From the NCBI RefSeq assembly GCF_037975245.1, contig NC_092577.1, positions 32,426,898 through 32,490,897 of the forward strand: a stretch of DNA of 64,000 nt, written 5' to 3'. Position numbers and translations under genes: made by a program. Numbering within the stretch: the first letter of the stretch is position 1; each line of letters opens with the position of its first letter. Source of the stretch: Apostichopus japonicus. Taxonomy: Eukaryota; Echinodermata; Holothuroidea; Aspidochirotida; Stichopodidae. Under the pieces are notes generated by a model that was not told where the DNA came from, made no database searches, and saw only the letters and a list, made by a program, of their open reading frames with translations. Shown piece by piece: positions 48,791 through 63,400 of this stretch.

Positions 48791-51700
48791 ATTAATATAC
48801 TCTATTCAAAAATCAAATAGTCAAAGCTAAGACAATCTTCACGATTTTTTTACCATCCAGTGTGAACATAAAGTTGCTTTTGATTAATTTCTACATATAT
48901 TTAACGAGACATTTTCTTTTAACAACATCGAATTTGGTTAATTTTCTGTGACAATTTACTAAATAATCGCAATGTTCTTCATTATTTGAACAGAAAACAT
49001 TACAGGTGAAAAATTTGGTAAATGTGTCTATAGCATTCAAAAGCGTTCTACAGTTTTATCAAAATCACCTTTGCAAAACCCCGTATTTATGACATAAAGC
49101 TATGTACTATTTCGACCCAAACGGGTAATAGAACACAATCTCTGTGTCAATGTTTGTCGACTGCCCACCTTTAAATGTATTCCCCTCAAGAAATATAGAA
49201 CAAAGAAAATGGATTCACATGCTTAATGTGAAAGCAGAAGAAAAGCTTTCATTAATAGTACATTTTATTTGAGATATTTATATATACAATTGGACTTTGT
49301 TACATTTGTCTATTTACTGACGTTAATATATGCTTCTTAAAAGCTAACAAAGATGATTCCTTTATTATTTATACTATAGGTAAATTAACTTAAGATTATG
49401 TCTGCTGCAGGGAAATTTATTTGTCTCTCCGCCTTGGCTGATGTACTTATAAAACGACATCGTGATACAAATAGGGTTGAATAAGAGATCTGTCACGATG
49501 TTACATCTCCTCGACGACGTGTTGACATGTTGAAGTGTTTTATGATGAAACATTGCGTATTTACATAGCAACGTACGGCGCAATACGTCAAATCTCTGAC
49601 AGTGCAAGAACACGAGTTGTCATTATGATCTGCGGTATAGGCGCTGTAGCCTACCGTAGTTAAAGAAAGGAAGAAAGAAACCAAGCGGTCTATACCCACT
49701 GCGAAGTAACTGTAACGTATTGAGGTTTTGCTTAGCAACGCGAATGAATCAATGTATCAAAGTGAGATGAATTAAAGGAATCAGCTGAAAGGAATAGGTA
49801 TATGTAACAGATAATTGTAAACAGAAACACACACACACACGACGCAAGGAGAAGCCGTATGTTTACGTGGATACGGGCATCAGCGACTTCACCGGTGCTT
49901 CGGGGTTGTTACACGTTCAATGTACGGCATGGCATGTTCTAAGTTTGACGTGAACGAACTTATAACTACTGTTGTCATTGTGGAAGGTCACGTTTGTACA
50001 TATCGCTCTGAAAAAAAAAAACATATAGGATTAAAATGGAAAATTGGGTATGACCGAGAAGAAGATTGTGGCATTTATGACGTCATATTTCAAGGTCGCC
50101 GATCTATATGATGCAGTCGTTTGATTAATGTAATTCGGGTATAGTTCTATTCACAGTGTGACGAATAATGTAGTAGTGGGAGTGTGTGATGTAAGGGCAT
50201 ATGAGACAGGGGATTAGGACTGGTGGAGGGTGCAGGGTAATGTAGAGACCAAAACACTCACATGTTTTAGTGAATATATTATCAGCCTGATATGAAATAC
50301 TCTCAACGCAATATTCACGTGGATGGTTATTCGCATCTCTGCATGCATAAGCCCTACCCATTAGGGAGACAGTTGGACGTGTGACTTTTATTTGAGCGGG
50401 CAAGCACAACATTTTCGAAAAACATTTCGAAACTATTTAATCTCCCCGCATTCCGTTCCACAAATTACTTGTGATCAACAAGCAGTTAAAAAAGCACTGA
50501 AAACGGGAAAAGGTACTTTCTAAACATAACTGAGCACTTCTTACTTTTCTTACATTGTTACATTTCGGTTGTGATCACTCAAAAGGACTTTTGCTTACCA
50601 CTTCGAGATAAGTTCTCTTCAGATATCATCTCTCAACATCCTTTGTCATTAATCAAAGTGGCTGGAATAAAAGTTGTAGTACGCAGAATCTCCTCATTTG
50701 CATAATTCAATAAGAAGGTCAATAAGACAGCAACAAGGTTCTTTGATGCCTCAAAATAAATAACTTATAAATAATAATGAAGTTCAATTTTATCACGAGT
50801 AAGTTCTATTGGAATTTGTGTGTCTGCTTGCTAATGTGGGAACTAGAAAATCAGTGTATTTTTGTTTGGATATATTATGTGGATTATCTTCATATAACAA
50901 TGAGTAACTTTCGTAATCATTGACCATTACGAAGGTTGAAACTTTTGCTTGTACTTCGGCGGAATACGGAACCATCCAAACGTGTTACAATTCAGCATGG
51001 GGTTAAAGTGTGTGCCAGCTTCCCGCCCTAAGGATACCAGAACACGCAAGCGTCTCTGCGCGAGTAAAATTCTATTGCAACATAAAACTGGTTGTTTCTC
51101 CTACCTGGCATATAATTAACTTAAAGCGTCATGCAGTCTCCCAAATCCACTCCCCTATACGTCCCCCAATGGATATATGAATATATCATCATATAATGTG
51201 TGACCTGAAGAAAAGTGCTTATCATGATGCTACTTGTAATCACCGTAAATCACAAGTGAAAAGCGATTAATTAGTCATTTGTGACGTCAAATGGACAGAC
51301 AATGGACCTTTGACACCAACCGTATAACTTCAAAGTTGCTTAAAGTTTTTTAAGAAGTTTATCATCTCCCCCACCCCCTATATTTTTTTAATCTATGTCA
51401 CATGGACATATATCACAATAATAAGTTTTCAAACAGCTCTTCAAGAAAGAATGCAAACGAGAGGCCATGAAGATTACCCAAACATCTACAAAACGTCTCT
51501 GCTTTAAACATGAAGCAACTTGTTACACTTGAGGTTACAAAGATCGGACAGCCATCCTCTCAGGAAGGAAGCACTGCAAGAGCACTTGCTCCATTACTAG
51601 TTTTGAGGAATATCTCAGATGTGCCTCTTATCATAAATTAGAATTGCGTTTTTTGGTAATAAAAAGGACACTTTATCTATCAATTTTTTTGTAATTAAAA

Positions 51701-54282
51701 GGTATCTTTTTGTATTTAAAGGCTAGAGCGCTCTTTTCTTGCAAAGCATTCAGATATTGGAATTTGTGGTAGAAATGCACAAATGGTCTATTTTGCTGGA
51801 ACGGTTCTTGTTACCTCAATTCAAACTTACATTTCCCACAGACCTTCGAAGTCTTTTCCCTATAGTATCCCAAACGGAGAGGACTTTCTTTTTCGCAAGT
51901 TAAGTGCACAGATTTCCTTGTTATGTGACGTCAGGTATTTATACTTTATATAATTTTCGAATACATGTTATATAATTATGCTTTAGCGAGGCCGGAATGA
52001 TTAACGCATGCATGAATTATCATTTGTTCTTTGTTTTTTTGTGAACAAAATGGAAATTAACTATAATTATTACACTAAATTATATCCTAGAAATCCCCTT
52101 CTCTTCAAAATTTAATGGAATAAGTTCAATTTAGCCTATTTTGATAGAAACAGAATCTTTTAAACATGGGTGAAACACAGAAATTAAAACAGAAACCTTT
52201 ATTTCATTAGGCTAGCTTCTAGCTCAAGCTATCATGTATATTGTAAGGCGAATTCTACGAAGCAATGAAAACGTATGTAAAGAACCCGAACCTTAACTTT
52301 CCTCAAAATCTCTATCGTGGCTCATGGTTAACCTTCAAAAGGCTAAATGACCATCGAGGAACTATTTTTATTCAGGTGTATAATCAAACTTGTTGAACAA
52401 TTTCTAGTTCGCGAAAACCATCCAATCCGTCTTATTCGGATGGTCGTAAATTAGTCTTTCATCGACTTAAATTGCATATCAATTGTCCAAAAATATAAAT
52501 CCTTTGAGAGTAAATATTTTGGACATGACATTGGAAAACATTGCCAATGACCGAGTCAATATGTTAACCTCGGCTATCCCTTGCCGTCTGGTTAGTCACG
52601 TGACTGTTACGTCAAAAGCTAATGTTCAGCAGGCAACAATCAATGTATTATAAATGACTAAATAAACAAAACGAGGCAGATACTTCACAAGTCATACGCT
52701 TGATTGCTGTCAAATAATAAACATTGCTACTGTAGATCGTCAGCTAGCCTACCGTGATTAATGTATTATAAAAAATGCAACCTATGTGTTTTAAGTACAT
52801 AACATGAACATCGTATACGTGTGTGGTAAGATCCAAATATTCAAACTACGTGAAGTTTACGCCAAATCACATTTGTTAAACATTATGAAAGGTCTCCTGA
52901 TGTAATGTTCAATAAATCACTTTTCCTTTTGTTATTCAACTAGCTGAAACAAATGATAATGTCAAGTATTCTTGTTTAGAAGCCAATATCGAAGCCAAAT
53001 TTTTATAAGAACTTTGGTGAGTATCAATGAAGGCTCCTTTGGAAGAATTCGGCCATGTTGACAAACACCCTGCTGTGCCTGCTTGATTGAAATTCTGTGC
53101 AAGGTTTTCAATTTGGAATGTTCACGACAAAACGTTCTATATAATCTATATTTTAGTCGGTCTTTTTATAATTTGGATTTTTTAGCTGGTAAATAACTTT
53201 TTGACAAAAAACGATCAGAACTCCTTTGTTGAACCAAATTGTGTTTAGAGATAAAGGTATTCAGTTTATTTACTGATATACTGTAGTATGAAATTATCCT
53301 ATAGGTTTAGAAACACTTCCTACAACCTACAGTCTACAAGGTTCACTGCAATGCAAAGTAGCAAATGAAAGCTTGAATTAAAAACCGTAGAAATTATTAC
53401 AAATCGTACAGTTCCATACCTTTGTGATTTTTTTTATCATGAACGAAACGATGTCGTGAAACTACTTAAACAAACTGAGATGACTCATTAATAAAAAACA
53501 TTAATGAATTAAAATACATAAATATGAGTGAGGTAATGCTCAAAAAGTTATTGCTGAAATGACAATGATATGTTTGAGCATACAACATTTAATATCTTGT
53601 AGGTACGATATAAAACTAAATATAATTTTCATTTTGTAACCGTTAATTTCATAAAGTTATTTTTACACAAAGATTAACAGCAAATGGATTCCTATCAACA
53701 TTACTTTGACTCTATTTTCCTTTTGACTACATATATTGCGGTACCGACCATTATAAGAATCTACACTGAGTTGTACAGGTTTTCTTTCAATCTGGCAACC
53801 TTACGAGTGTTCTAAGTTTCAACCGTTGACATCTCGTAAAACATCAAAAGCGGTATATGTTTAGGTTGCGTCATATTTAAGACTGATATTAGTTAGTCCC
53901 GAGTTTATCGTTAACTATATTTAGTTTCTCAGCGTGATATCAAATTTTATGTTGATCGCGAGGATTGCAACAATTTTAACCGCATGTGTAAAAGTCGACG
54001 ACAAATCAAATGAATGTAGGACCGTGGACAACTGGAGGTGACATGTAAACTCTACTACGTGAGTATATTTGTTATACATACTCAATTCCTCGTGTGAATT
54101 AATGACTGCATTCACGGATCGTACTGACTTTCTACGAAACTACAAAATGTCTGCCCAGAAATAACATCTGTGTTGTTAGTTTGCAGTCTGTTAATAGGAT
54201 ATCCTTGCTTACTATTTACGTATACTCAAGACAACTTGACGAAAAACAGCCGTTTTGCATAGAGTTGTGATATTAATCATAT

Positions 54283-55270
54283 AAAGGCAAAACCCCAAAA
54301 AGATTGCAATTCATAAGACCATAGTCCAGTCAAGTTGAACGACGAGCAAAGCTAAGTTCAACCCTTTCCCGTTCTTGACATCGCTTTCTCTGTAATGTAT
54401 TCCTTATTTACGGGACTCGATTTCTTGGTATGCATGTAATGTGAAGATATTGATCATTACAAGGCTCCCAACAGAACATCAATATGTTTCAGTCTAGGTT
54501 TGAGGAATGTTTTAAGTATGTTTCGGGAGATAATCATTATCTTCTCCGCTTTTCAAAAAATAGCAAGTCGGACAATGTGACGGGGTTAAAAATCAAAATT
54601 CTTCCCGAGGTTTTTTTACAGCTTCAAATGGACGACTTTTCCAACTTTGTGACATTGAGACTGCTTCAATGCTTTTTGCTCTGTTTCAGAACTTTGTATC
54701 ACTGAGATCAGTTCAAAGATACGTAATTTTTCTAAACTAAAACATAACTGTTTTTTTTTCTCTATTACTCATTAAGGTATATTCTTATATATTTAGCCGT
54801 ATTGCTTTATACATTATTCGAAGACGCATAACTTATTTGCTGAAACCCTTTTTCTTAACTTTTGCTTTGCTTTCAGTAGTCTAGTCTGCATGTATCCTCG
54901 TTTGCTTAGATTTTGTTTTGATGTAAATCACATTATATGGCAAACCCAAAACATTGCAAGTCATAAGGATATAGTCCAGTCAAGTGGAACGACGAGCAAA
55001 GCTATAGTTCAACCTTTTCTGTTCTTGACATACGCGTTCTCCTCAATGTATTACATATTTACGGGACTCGATTCTTGGTAAACATGTAATGCAAAGATAT
55101 CGATCATTAGAATGCGCCCTACAGACCATCAATATGTTTCAGTCTAAGTTCGAGGAATATTTTAAGTATAAACTTAAACATAATTGTTTTATCTGTTTAT
55201 CATTAAAGTTATTTTCTTATATTTATAGCCGTATTGCTTTATACATTATTCCAAGACGCATTCATGTAGA
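54283..55270. repeat. Local direct duplication
   Basis: The block with GTCCAGTCAAGTTGAACGAC through AATATGTTTCAGTCTAGGTT (54283-54515) recurs at about 54940-55150. A second block, AGCCGTATTGCTTTATACAT, at 54797-54816 recurs at 55227-55246. The copies are clearly diverged. Confidence 0.8.
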
Positions 55271-58200
55271 ACAGTCTGCATGGGTCCTCTTTTGCGTATA
55301 AATGGGATATATTTAACACGGTTAAACGACGGCAAAACTATGCGTCCTGTAGCCTCCGAACAAACAGCTGCAGTTGTGGTGAATGTTTGTTTTCTTGAAT
55401 CTGCCCCCTTAAAAGAGTTATTTCTGATGTGCAACGTAAGAGGTTGATGACCTAAAACATAGCAGATAATTAAATGCAAACGGTTGATTGTTTATATTAC
55501 TGGTCGTTAATGTCCAGTGTAAACTCAATTATTAAAAATCTGTAATGTTTCTGTGGGGTGGGAAGATAGGACGAGGGTTAGAGGTTGGGGTGGAGAGTGT
55601 TAGGGTATATATAGGGATACGCGGAGACCCTTCCAGCTCGGTAGAGCAGTATTGTCCTTTGTTACATCAAGACCCTTTCATGAATTTCTACGGATGCTTT
55701 TAAGAACCTCCCGGAGTTGTCATAAGGATATTCTTCTTACATTGACTTACATGTAAATACCTGTAAGAAGATATATGACCGTGCTATATGAATTATCCGT
55801 ATAGTTACCCACCATTTGGTTGTTCTGAATTTAAATGACTCTGATATATGACAAAAGCCTAATAAATTATGTGAGATTTATCCACTGGATATACTGGAAT
55901 AACCATTTACTCACATATAGGTCCTATCCCCACCCTCTCCCCCACCCCTCCCCCTCCCCATAGTGACGATTACGGTATGTCTTGCAAGCCATCGGAACCC
56001 CAATGATCAAAATACATAACCATATTGGTCCTTTATAACATTGTTGCATTCACCTTGCCCCAGCAGACGACACGTCCCAAGCAGACGACACGTCCTAAGC
56101 AGACGACACGTAATGGTAAACGACCGATTTGAAACAATTCTCTGATTGCTCCACATTGAAGTGGATGCCGCTAGGGATACACGTGTCAAAATTATTATAG
56201 GGCAATCACCAAATCACCAGAACGTCTCGGGACAAATCTCGAAAGAGGTCGTAGTCTTTCATCAGCCTTTCGGATTAAGTATTTAATCCATATATAATGG
56301 AATTCCATTGGGAAATCATCAAGCTTCTTGGTAGGAATTTTTTTTCTTTTAAAGAAAAAAGAAAACAAAAATATGTTTTAGACTTTTCAGCAGAACGACT
56401 GTCTTTTTAGACAAACAAAGAGAGAGACCAAAAAAAAAAGACATTTATAGTTGTTTTTAATGTTACTTAAAGAGGTGTTCTAGTTTATGTTCTGTGATTT
56501 TAATCATGAATTGACATATTATTTTTATTAATTTTAATCTACAAAGAGTAGAAATTCACTCTTTTGAGAGTGTCTGGGATGGTTATTGTTTAGAGAAAGG
56601 TATTTTACTCCTATCAAAGAGTGACTTTTTGCTAGTCTTACTCTAATACTATGCATGAATTTCAGTTTATATAAGGGAAAAAAACAAGGAAAAGGACTGA
56701 GTTCACTCACTATAATAGGGAATTTCCAATCTTCAGATAAAAGGAACATACTGTTCACAATAACTAGCTATGTGACATACTTCGGTTTGGAATAACATCG
56801 TTACAGGATTCAAAGTATATTGAACTAGTATTTAAAATACGTTATCGACAAACAGTTTTCTTAGTCCGTTCAAAATATGCGGAATGTGAATTCACATCAA
56901 GTAATTCCAATGCAATCTCTTCCACTCGTAAGAAGAGCCACTGCGTAGGCTATCATGTTACTGACTTTAAAAACCATTTCCCGTTTCACGCTTAAAGAGT
57001 TCTCGTTTAACATTTCTAGAAATGGATGCTCGGATTAGGCCTCCTTACCTTGTCAACAATCCCGAACTAGCCAGCACACATTCGTCGCTATCACAAATAA
57101 TTTCAGTTTCTTTTTTGGCGGGGGGGGGGGGGGTGGGGAACTAAAAGAAAGTAAAGATTGTAACAGTCGCCAAAGCAATTTCGAAACCAAAAACGTAAGA
57201 TGTCATTTATTGAATTGCAAATGCCAACCAGTTACAAATCTGTCGGTTTTAGCTAATTGAAAGACACATCTCGCTGCACCAGTTGTAAATTCTGAAACAT
57301 AAATATTGTTAGGTACATATATATATCGTGTATGTATCCAAACCCGTTAAATGTATATTTTTCTGTTTACGCGTCTTGTTTATAAAAAACCAACATGATA
57401 TCCAAGAATTCCTCATTGTTGTGACTACCTGTCACTCACCCTGTTATACGTGTTTAGTCTTTCCTTTGGTCGAAAGTCAATAAAACAAAACAAATAACTT
57501 GGCAGGAATTTTGACTTTATGTCGATTTCGAAAGCCTCTTCATTAAACCTTTCGGTTTATCTTTATTGTCAAAGATACCTTTTCTCTATATCGAGAGGCT
57601 ATAGTATTTCTATCCCAACCTTTATGCTTATTCGTTTCTTCGTGGTTTCTGCTTAACCTTCGCTCATCAGAGCCAGAGTACAACTCTCTCTTTAACCCGC
57701 AATCTCTCCGTAGACGAGAATAATTTGTGTCGAGTGGACGAAATTGTATCCTCGTTACGGGAAATTAATGCGCGAGTAATGAGTCCATAAAGCGGTAGAA
57801 AGAACCCAGTGGTTTTGGGTTCTTCCGAGACGGCAATCAATGACTACCGACAGCGGGTAAAAACAGGAAAAAGAAAACGGAACGTGTTGGCGACAGCCCG
57901 TCGGGAAGGAATGACCAGAGAGCGCCGTGTAACTTGGCTTGGGATCGACTCCATCACCGTGCTCTAATCACAACCGATATATCCCCCCCTCCAACCAAGA
58001 AAAAAAAACTTTTCCTGAAATTTACAAATTAAAAGGAAAGTGAACAAGACAGAAAAGAAAGAATAAAAGAAAAATGAAACCCTCGATACCTATTATCTGT
58101 GATGAGTGCATCATCGAAATTTTATAAGCAATCTAGCTTTATACTTGTACTGTCTGTATATTGATTGTTCTACGCATGCTCAGTTGCGTTGCTATGCAAT

Positions 58201-58663
58201 ACGCAGACGACAGTGCTAATTTAATGTGCTTCAGTAAGTCATTGTTGGTACACACACATACACACATTAAAGTATCCATACCGGCGGGTATAGTCAAGAT
58301 ACCATTCTGAGGAATTTTCTGGATGCCTCCCACTGTTTGCCTCTCGAATGTGACAAATTCCCGAGTAATTAACGAATTTAATCGATAAAACAAATAAATA
58401 GTGTAATCCATATATAATAACCTTTCTCACACTGTTACTTTTCTGTGCTACGGGTACGTACCCAATTTCGATAATACTAGAGCCTTCGCCTTTTGTGGAC
58501 CGAAGCTTTCGCACTCCTTTCCTTTCCCTACCCGCAAGATCGACAACATTGACAGATTTGAATGCCCATGTAAAACACGTATTCTGTTCTTATAAAGTTG
58601 ATATTTTTTTAATAAGGATGTCTTGCTTTCGCTTGTTTCTCATACCCCCCCCCCACACACACA

Positions 58664-58833
58664 CATATATATATATATATTTATATATACATATATAAAT
58701 AAATATATATATATATACATATACATATACAAATATATATATATATATATATATATGTACATACATATATATATATACATACATACATATATATATATAC
58801 ATTAAGTTAATTTCATATATATATATATATGTA
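58664..58833. repeat. (TA)n/(CATA)n microsatellite
   Basis: Interrupted TA repeats with ATACATAC interruptions, preceded by an ACACAC tract. Confidence 0.95.
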
Positions 58834-59987
58834 TATGAGATAAGAAGATCTAACATCGTGTGTGCTGCTTTGTTAGACCCGCGAACAGAACACTGTCTTG
58901 GTTTCTAAGAAATGTTCTCAATCTTATAGAAACACAACAGAAGAAGGGAAAACAAAGAGACGTGATTATCTAGCAGTATAGCTGACTACGGCCACCAAGG
59001 ACAATAGAGTCAAGAAACTGAAAGAAAAATAATAATGATGATCATAAAAAATAAAAAATGTATAAAGCCAAAAATCAATTTCTGAGTGGATTTGCTAGTA
59101 ATCAGTATCCTACAAAGTAAATTAGTTTGGTGTATGCATATGCGATACACCAGCTGCAGTATGGGACGCCGTTCAGTAAACCGTGCGCCGTGCCGGAAAT
59201 TAAATAGAGTCGACGAGGTGTGAAAATTGTTGAATTTCTTCAAAATGGAATTAAAATTGTGAATTTTTGAGGGGTAAAGATTCAGTACATTCAAGGACTT
59301 CATATCTTCATATATGCCTATTTTGATTTACTTCGATATAACCTACAATATTTTTGTTTCCTTACAGTTACAATTATTGTGATTTTCGTTTTTAATTTGA
59401 TGTTATTTGGCAAAACTATAGCAATATATTTTTGTTTGTCATAGCAGTAAAGGCGAAAAGAATGGGGAACAAAATCGAAGGAATTTTTTCCATGAATGAT
59501 GATGAGGATGGTGCTGTTTATAACTAACAGTTTCTACTTTCTATTTAGGGAGATTTTTCTTTTACGTATTTGGTTTTTACTGTGCGGTTTTATTTCAACC
59601 AATACTAACTTAAACAATAGCAGATGAACTCATACTAATTCTGGTAATTGTTAACTTCAAATTTAATATAGCGGTTCACCATGATGATAGTTTTTGTTTG
59701 TTTGCTTGATATATGCCGTACTATACTTATAATATATGAAATTACAAAAAGCACTTAGCAACGTCAGAGATTTAGTAAAATATCAAAATATGAAAAAGAA
59801 TAAAAATTCGCTGACAGTTTGGATAACCTTTGAACAAAAATATTTTAAAGATCATCAAGAAAGAAACCGAAAAAAGTGTCGAAATTGTCCGAGTCCAACC
59901 TTTAAGTAAATCGATCTTATACAGTTTTGACTTTTATCATATCGTATTGTATGGTTTGATATTGCATCGTATATTTCACGATACAGA

Positions 59988-60432
59988 ACGGTACGGTAGG
60001 CCTACCGCATGGTAAAGTATGATGTATCATAGTACGGGGTGGTAAGGTATGGTCCGGTATTGTACGGTATGGTACGTTTTGCTACGGCACGGTATGGTTC
60101 GACATGTTCCGGTATGGTACGGTATTGTATGGTACGGCACGGTGCCATAACGTACCGTACCATATCATATATCGTATGGTACGGTACGGTGTCGTACGGT
60201 ATGGTATGATGCGGTACGGTATCGTATGGTACGATACGGTATGGTGCGGTACAGTAGGTATGGTATGGTATGATATGGTACGCTAGGGTACGGTATGGTA
60301 CGGTATTGTATGGTATGGTACGGTATTGTATTGTATGGTATGGTACGGTATCGTATGGTACTATACGGTACTTTATGGTACGGTATGGTATCTTACGGTA
60401 TCGTATGGTATCGTGTGGTATGACAAGTTATG
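59988..60432. repeat. GGTAY pentanucleotide array
   Basis: About 440 bases built from GGTAC/GGTAT words, for example TATGGTACGGTATGGTACGG, with scattered changes. Confidence 0.9.
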
Positions 60433-63400
60433 GTATTGTATTGAACTGTACACATCATTCTTGAATATAACAAAATATAAATGTAAAACAGCTAGTAACT
60501 AAACAGCAGTGGAAGCAAAACGTTTAAACTATAAACACAGAATTCAATACGCAAGAACGTGTGTCTAGTCATCTTCGTTGTACCACCTCAGACATGTTCA
60601 CTCTTGCGTGACTTTTCCTTCTTCAAATGGAATATCTTCCAGGTGTTGCCCCTTTATTGAAGATTCCGCAACCTGTCTTCCTCAGACTTATAAGGATGAT
60701 TAATCGGATTTAACAGATTGGTTCATTTGAACAAAACTGATAATTTGAAGTTTTATGGTTTCGCGTTTCGCGATGCATACAATTGATCATTGATGATCGG
60801 TCTTATTCAAATGTGTCTGAACACTTTATAGTTTGGCAACAAAAAAAACCTTTACTATAGACAGCAGCGATACAAAATGGCAAACGAGCCAAGAATAAGA
60901 AGAAAAAAACAGTTTTCAATTTTCATTATAAGAGCGTAAGAAAGGTACCTCGTTCTTTTATAATTTGGAGTACAAAGATGTACAAAATCAACACATTATA
61001 TAGTCAAGACAATAGTCTGCAGTATAAAACGAGAATGTTACAGAGTAAATATAGTCACTAAAAGGTGACCAGATTTTAGCATTTATTACGAGAGATTTCT
61101 AACCAAGACTAGATACATTCACGGTGTATCCCGCATATCGAAAAATCCAGTTAAAAAGTGTTTGGAAGAACGTATTTTCTCCGTTACCTATATTGGAAAT
61201 CCAGCAGACCTATTTCTAGTGAATGCGGGTAAGTTAATCTTATACTTTTTGAATTTTCGTGCAGCGAACGTAGAACATCGGGAAGCAGAAGGTGGAATTG
61301 GAGCGGAGGGCTGGCTAAATGGCAAGAGGGAATTAGGAAATTGAAGAAGGGTATAAATAATGAATCTTCATTCATGACAACAAGTATATACAAACTTTTT
61401 TTGGGGGGTTTGTCTTAAAAAAAATTAAGAAGGCCAGTTCACTGTTTCCGATTTTATTTCTCTCTGTACGTTTTGGCCATATTTACAAGATCATCCGCTA
61501 TATATATATATTTTAAGATAAGTATAGATACAGACGTTGTATGATTTAGTTAATCAACTAATTTTTTGTTTGCAAATAAGATAATTAACCATTGTGACGG
61601 AGGATGAAAATGTCAAGAAAATCATTGATGATAGATACAATGTCAATATTCGACACAAACTATATCAAGGTTAAAATCACGTATTGTCTTCGACACAGTG
61701 GTGTAACCAGGTAATGTCGTTAAATGAGGGGGGGGGGGGGACTGATAAAATGTTAATTATTTATTTAGTAAATCGCATTACCCCCAACCCCCCCCCCCAT
61801 CCCCTCAGTACCTTTCCTTTCCTCATTTACCTCCTTCCGGGGTTCGCAAACCAGCATTCAGCAACTCTGAAAGGAATTTGGTTTTGATTCGGCTTCACGA
61901 ATCAAACCAAGAAGTGAAAACACAAATTAACAGTATCGTGTAAGACTTTTCTGTTTTCTTCTGACTAAAGATTGCGATGATTTATTATTTCTGTTGCGCC
62001 ACCAAACGAATTTTCTCACCCAAAATTTTGGTTATCAGCTGATGGATTTGTCTATATATTAATCACTGGATGACAATAAAACAACTTCCGCTCTTATTTA
62101 ATATTTATATCTTGATTAGGCTAGGGTACCCGCCCTCATTTTTACATGTAAGTGCGGCCATTAGTACTTCATATCTTTATATGAAAGTATACTGTGCTGC
62201 ATAGATGAAGTCTTGATATTTTAAAGGTTTCGAAGAGTGTGACAGATTTTATATAGTTGTATAAATTTATAATTGTGAAATTTGACCTTTGACCATTTGA
62301 GTTGCGTAACAACTGTTGCGTGAGTGTCACTTGTAAGTCACATATAACAATGTATCGGTCTTTAGTTGTCGCACAATTGGTATGTTTTTGTACATGAAGA
62401 CATTGCGTCTATAAAGTTGTATTATTTCAGTGGTAGTTAATCCACCCAATTGACTCGAACGTCTATCCAGACATCTTGAAAATCATTTGCGCCAGATTAA
62501 AAGCATTCATGTCTACTGCGAGTGCATCGTGCGTCAATCATTTAACCTCCCTTTTTACCTCCCCATACATTCACTAACAGAAAATAACCAAAAATTAGCC
62601 AATTCAGTTAATAGAAAAAGAGCCCAGAATTTCTTCTCTGGTTGGTCCCTCTATTTTGACGACACCTGCTTTTGATATTTGGATCCTTTCAAGGAAACAT
62701 TTTGAAAGGAAGATGAAAGCACCTGCTCTTCGGCTCACTGAGGTTACTCCGGACGAATAAATCTTTGAGTGGCCACTTCCCTTTTTATCTTGATCAAGAC
62801 GCCAAAACAATTGATGTTTTATCGTCCATTAAAGTAGTTTTCGCTTGAAAAGAGAACTTAACTCTGTTATCGCTCTCATTGTCCAACTTTTTTTTCACCC
62901 TTTGCAGCCTACCGTGATGACCTTTCTATTCTTATAATGGCCTATACCGTTACTCATTCACACTTATATGTGTGTGTATATATATATCCTTGCACAGCCG
63001 ATATAAACTATACCCAGTTTCTGTAATCTTTAAATTGCCCTAGTTAATTGGTTTAATGTTTACACCGTATTAAGTGGATCGCTTTATGCTTCTAAATGAA
63101 ATATTTTAAGAATGTTTACGGATTTTTAGACGTATTTATTTATCTCAGTTAAGGGCCAGAGAGATGATAAAACAGGAAATAGCAAAGGAAAAAGAATGAA
63201 AAGAAAAGAAAGTCTGCTATCGCTCAATCAACAAATCAATCACAAACTTTGTTTACAGCGGGATATTTAAGGACCCGGAGATTTGTTACTCATTCAGTTT
63301 CGAGAAAATTCCAATCTTCGGAAAAGGGGGAACATGATGTTAATTTATGTTTCATGGGGAGATTGATTTAAGTTGTAGCTAATTACTAGAAAAAAAAACA

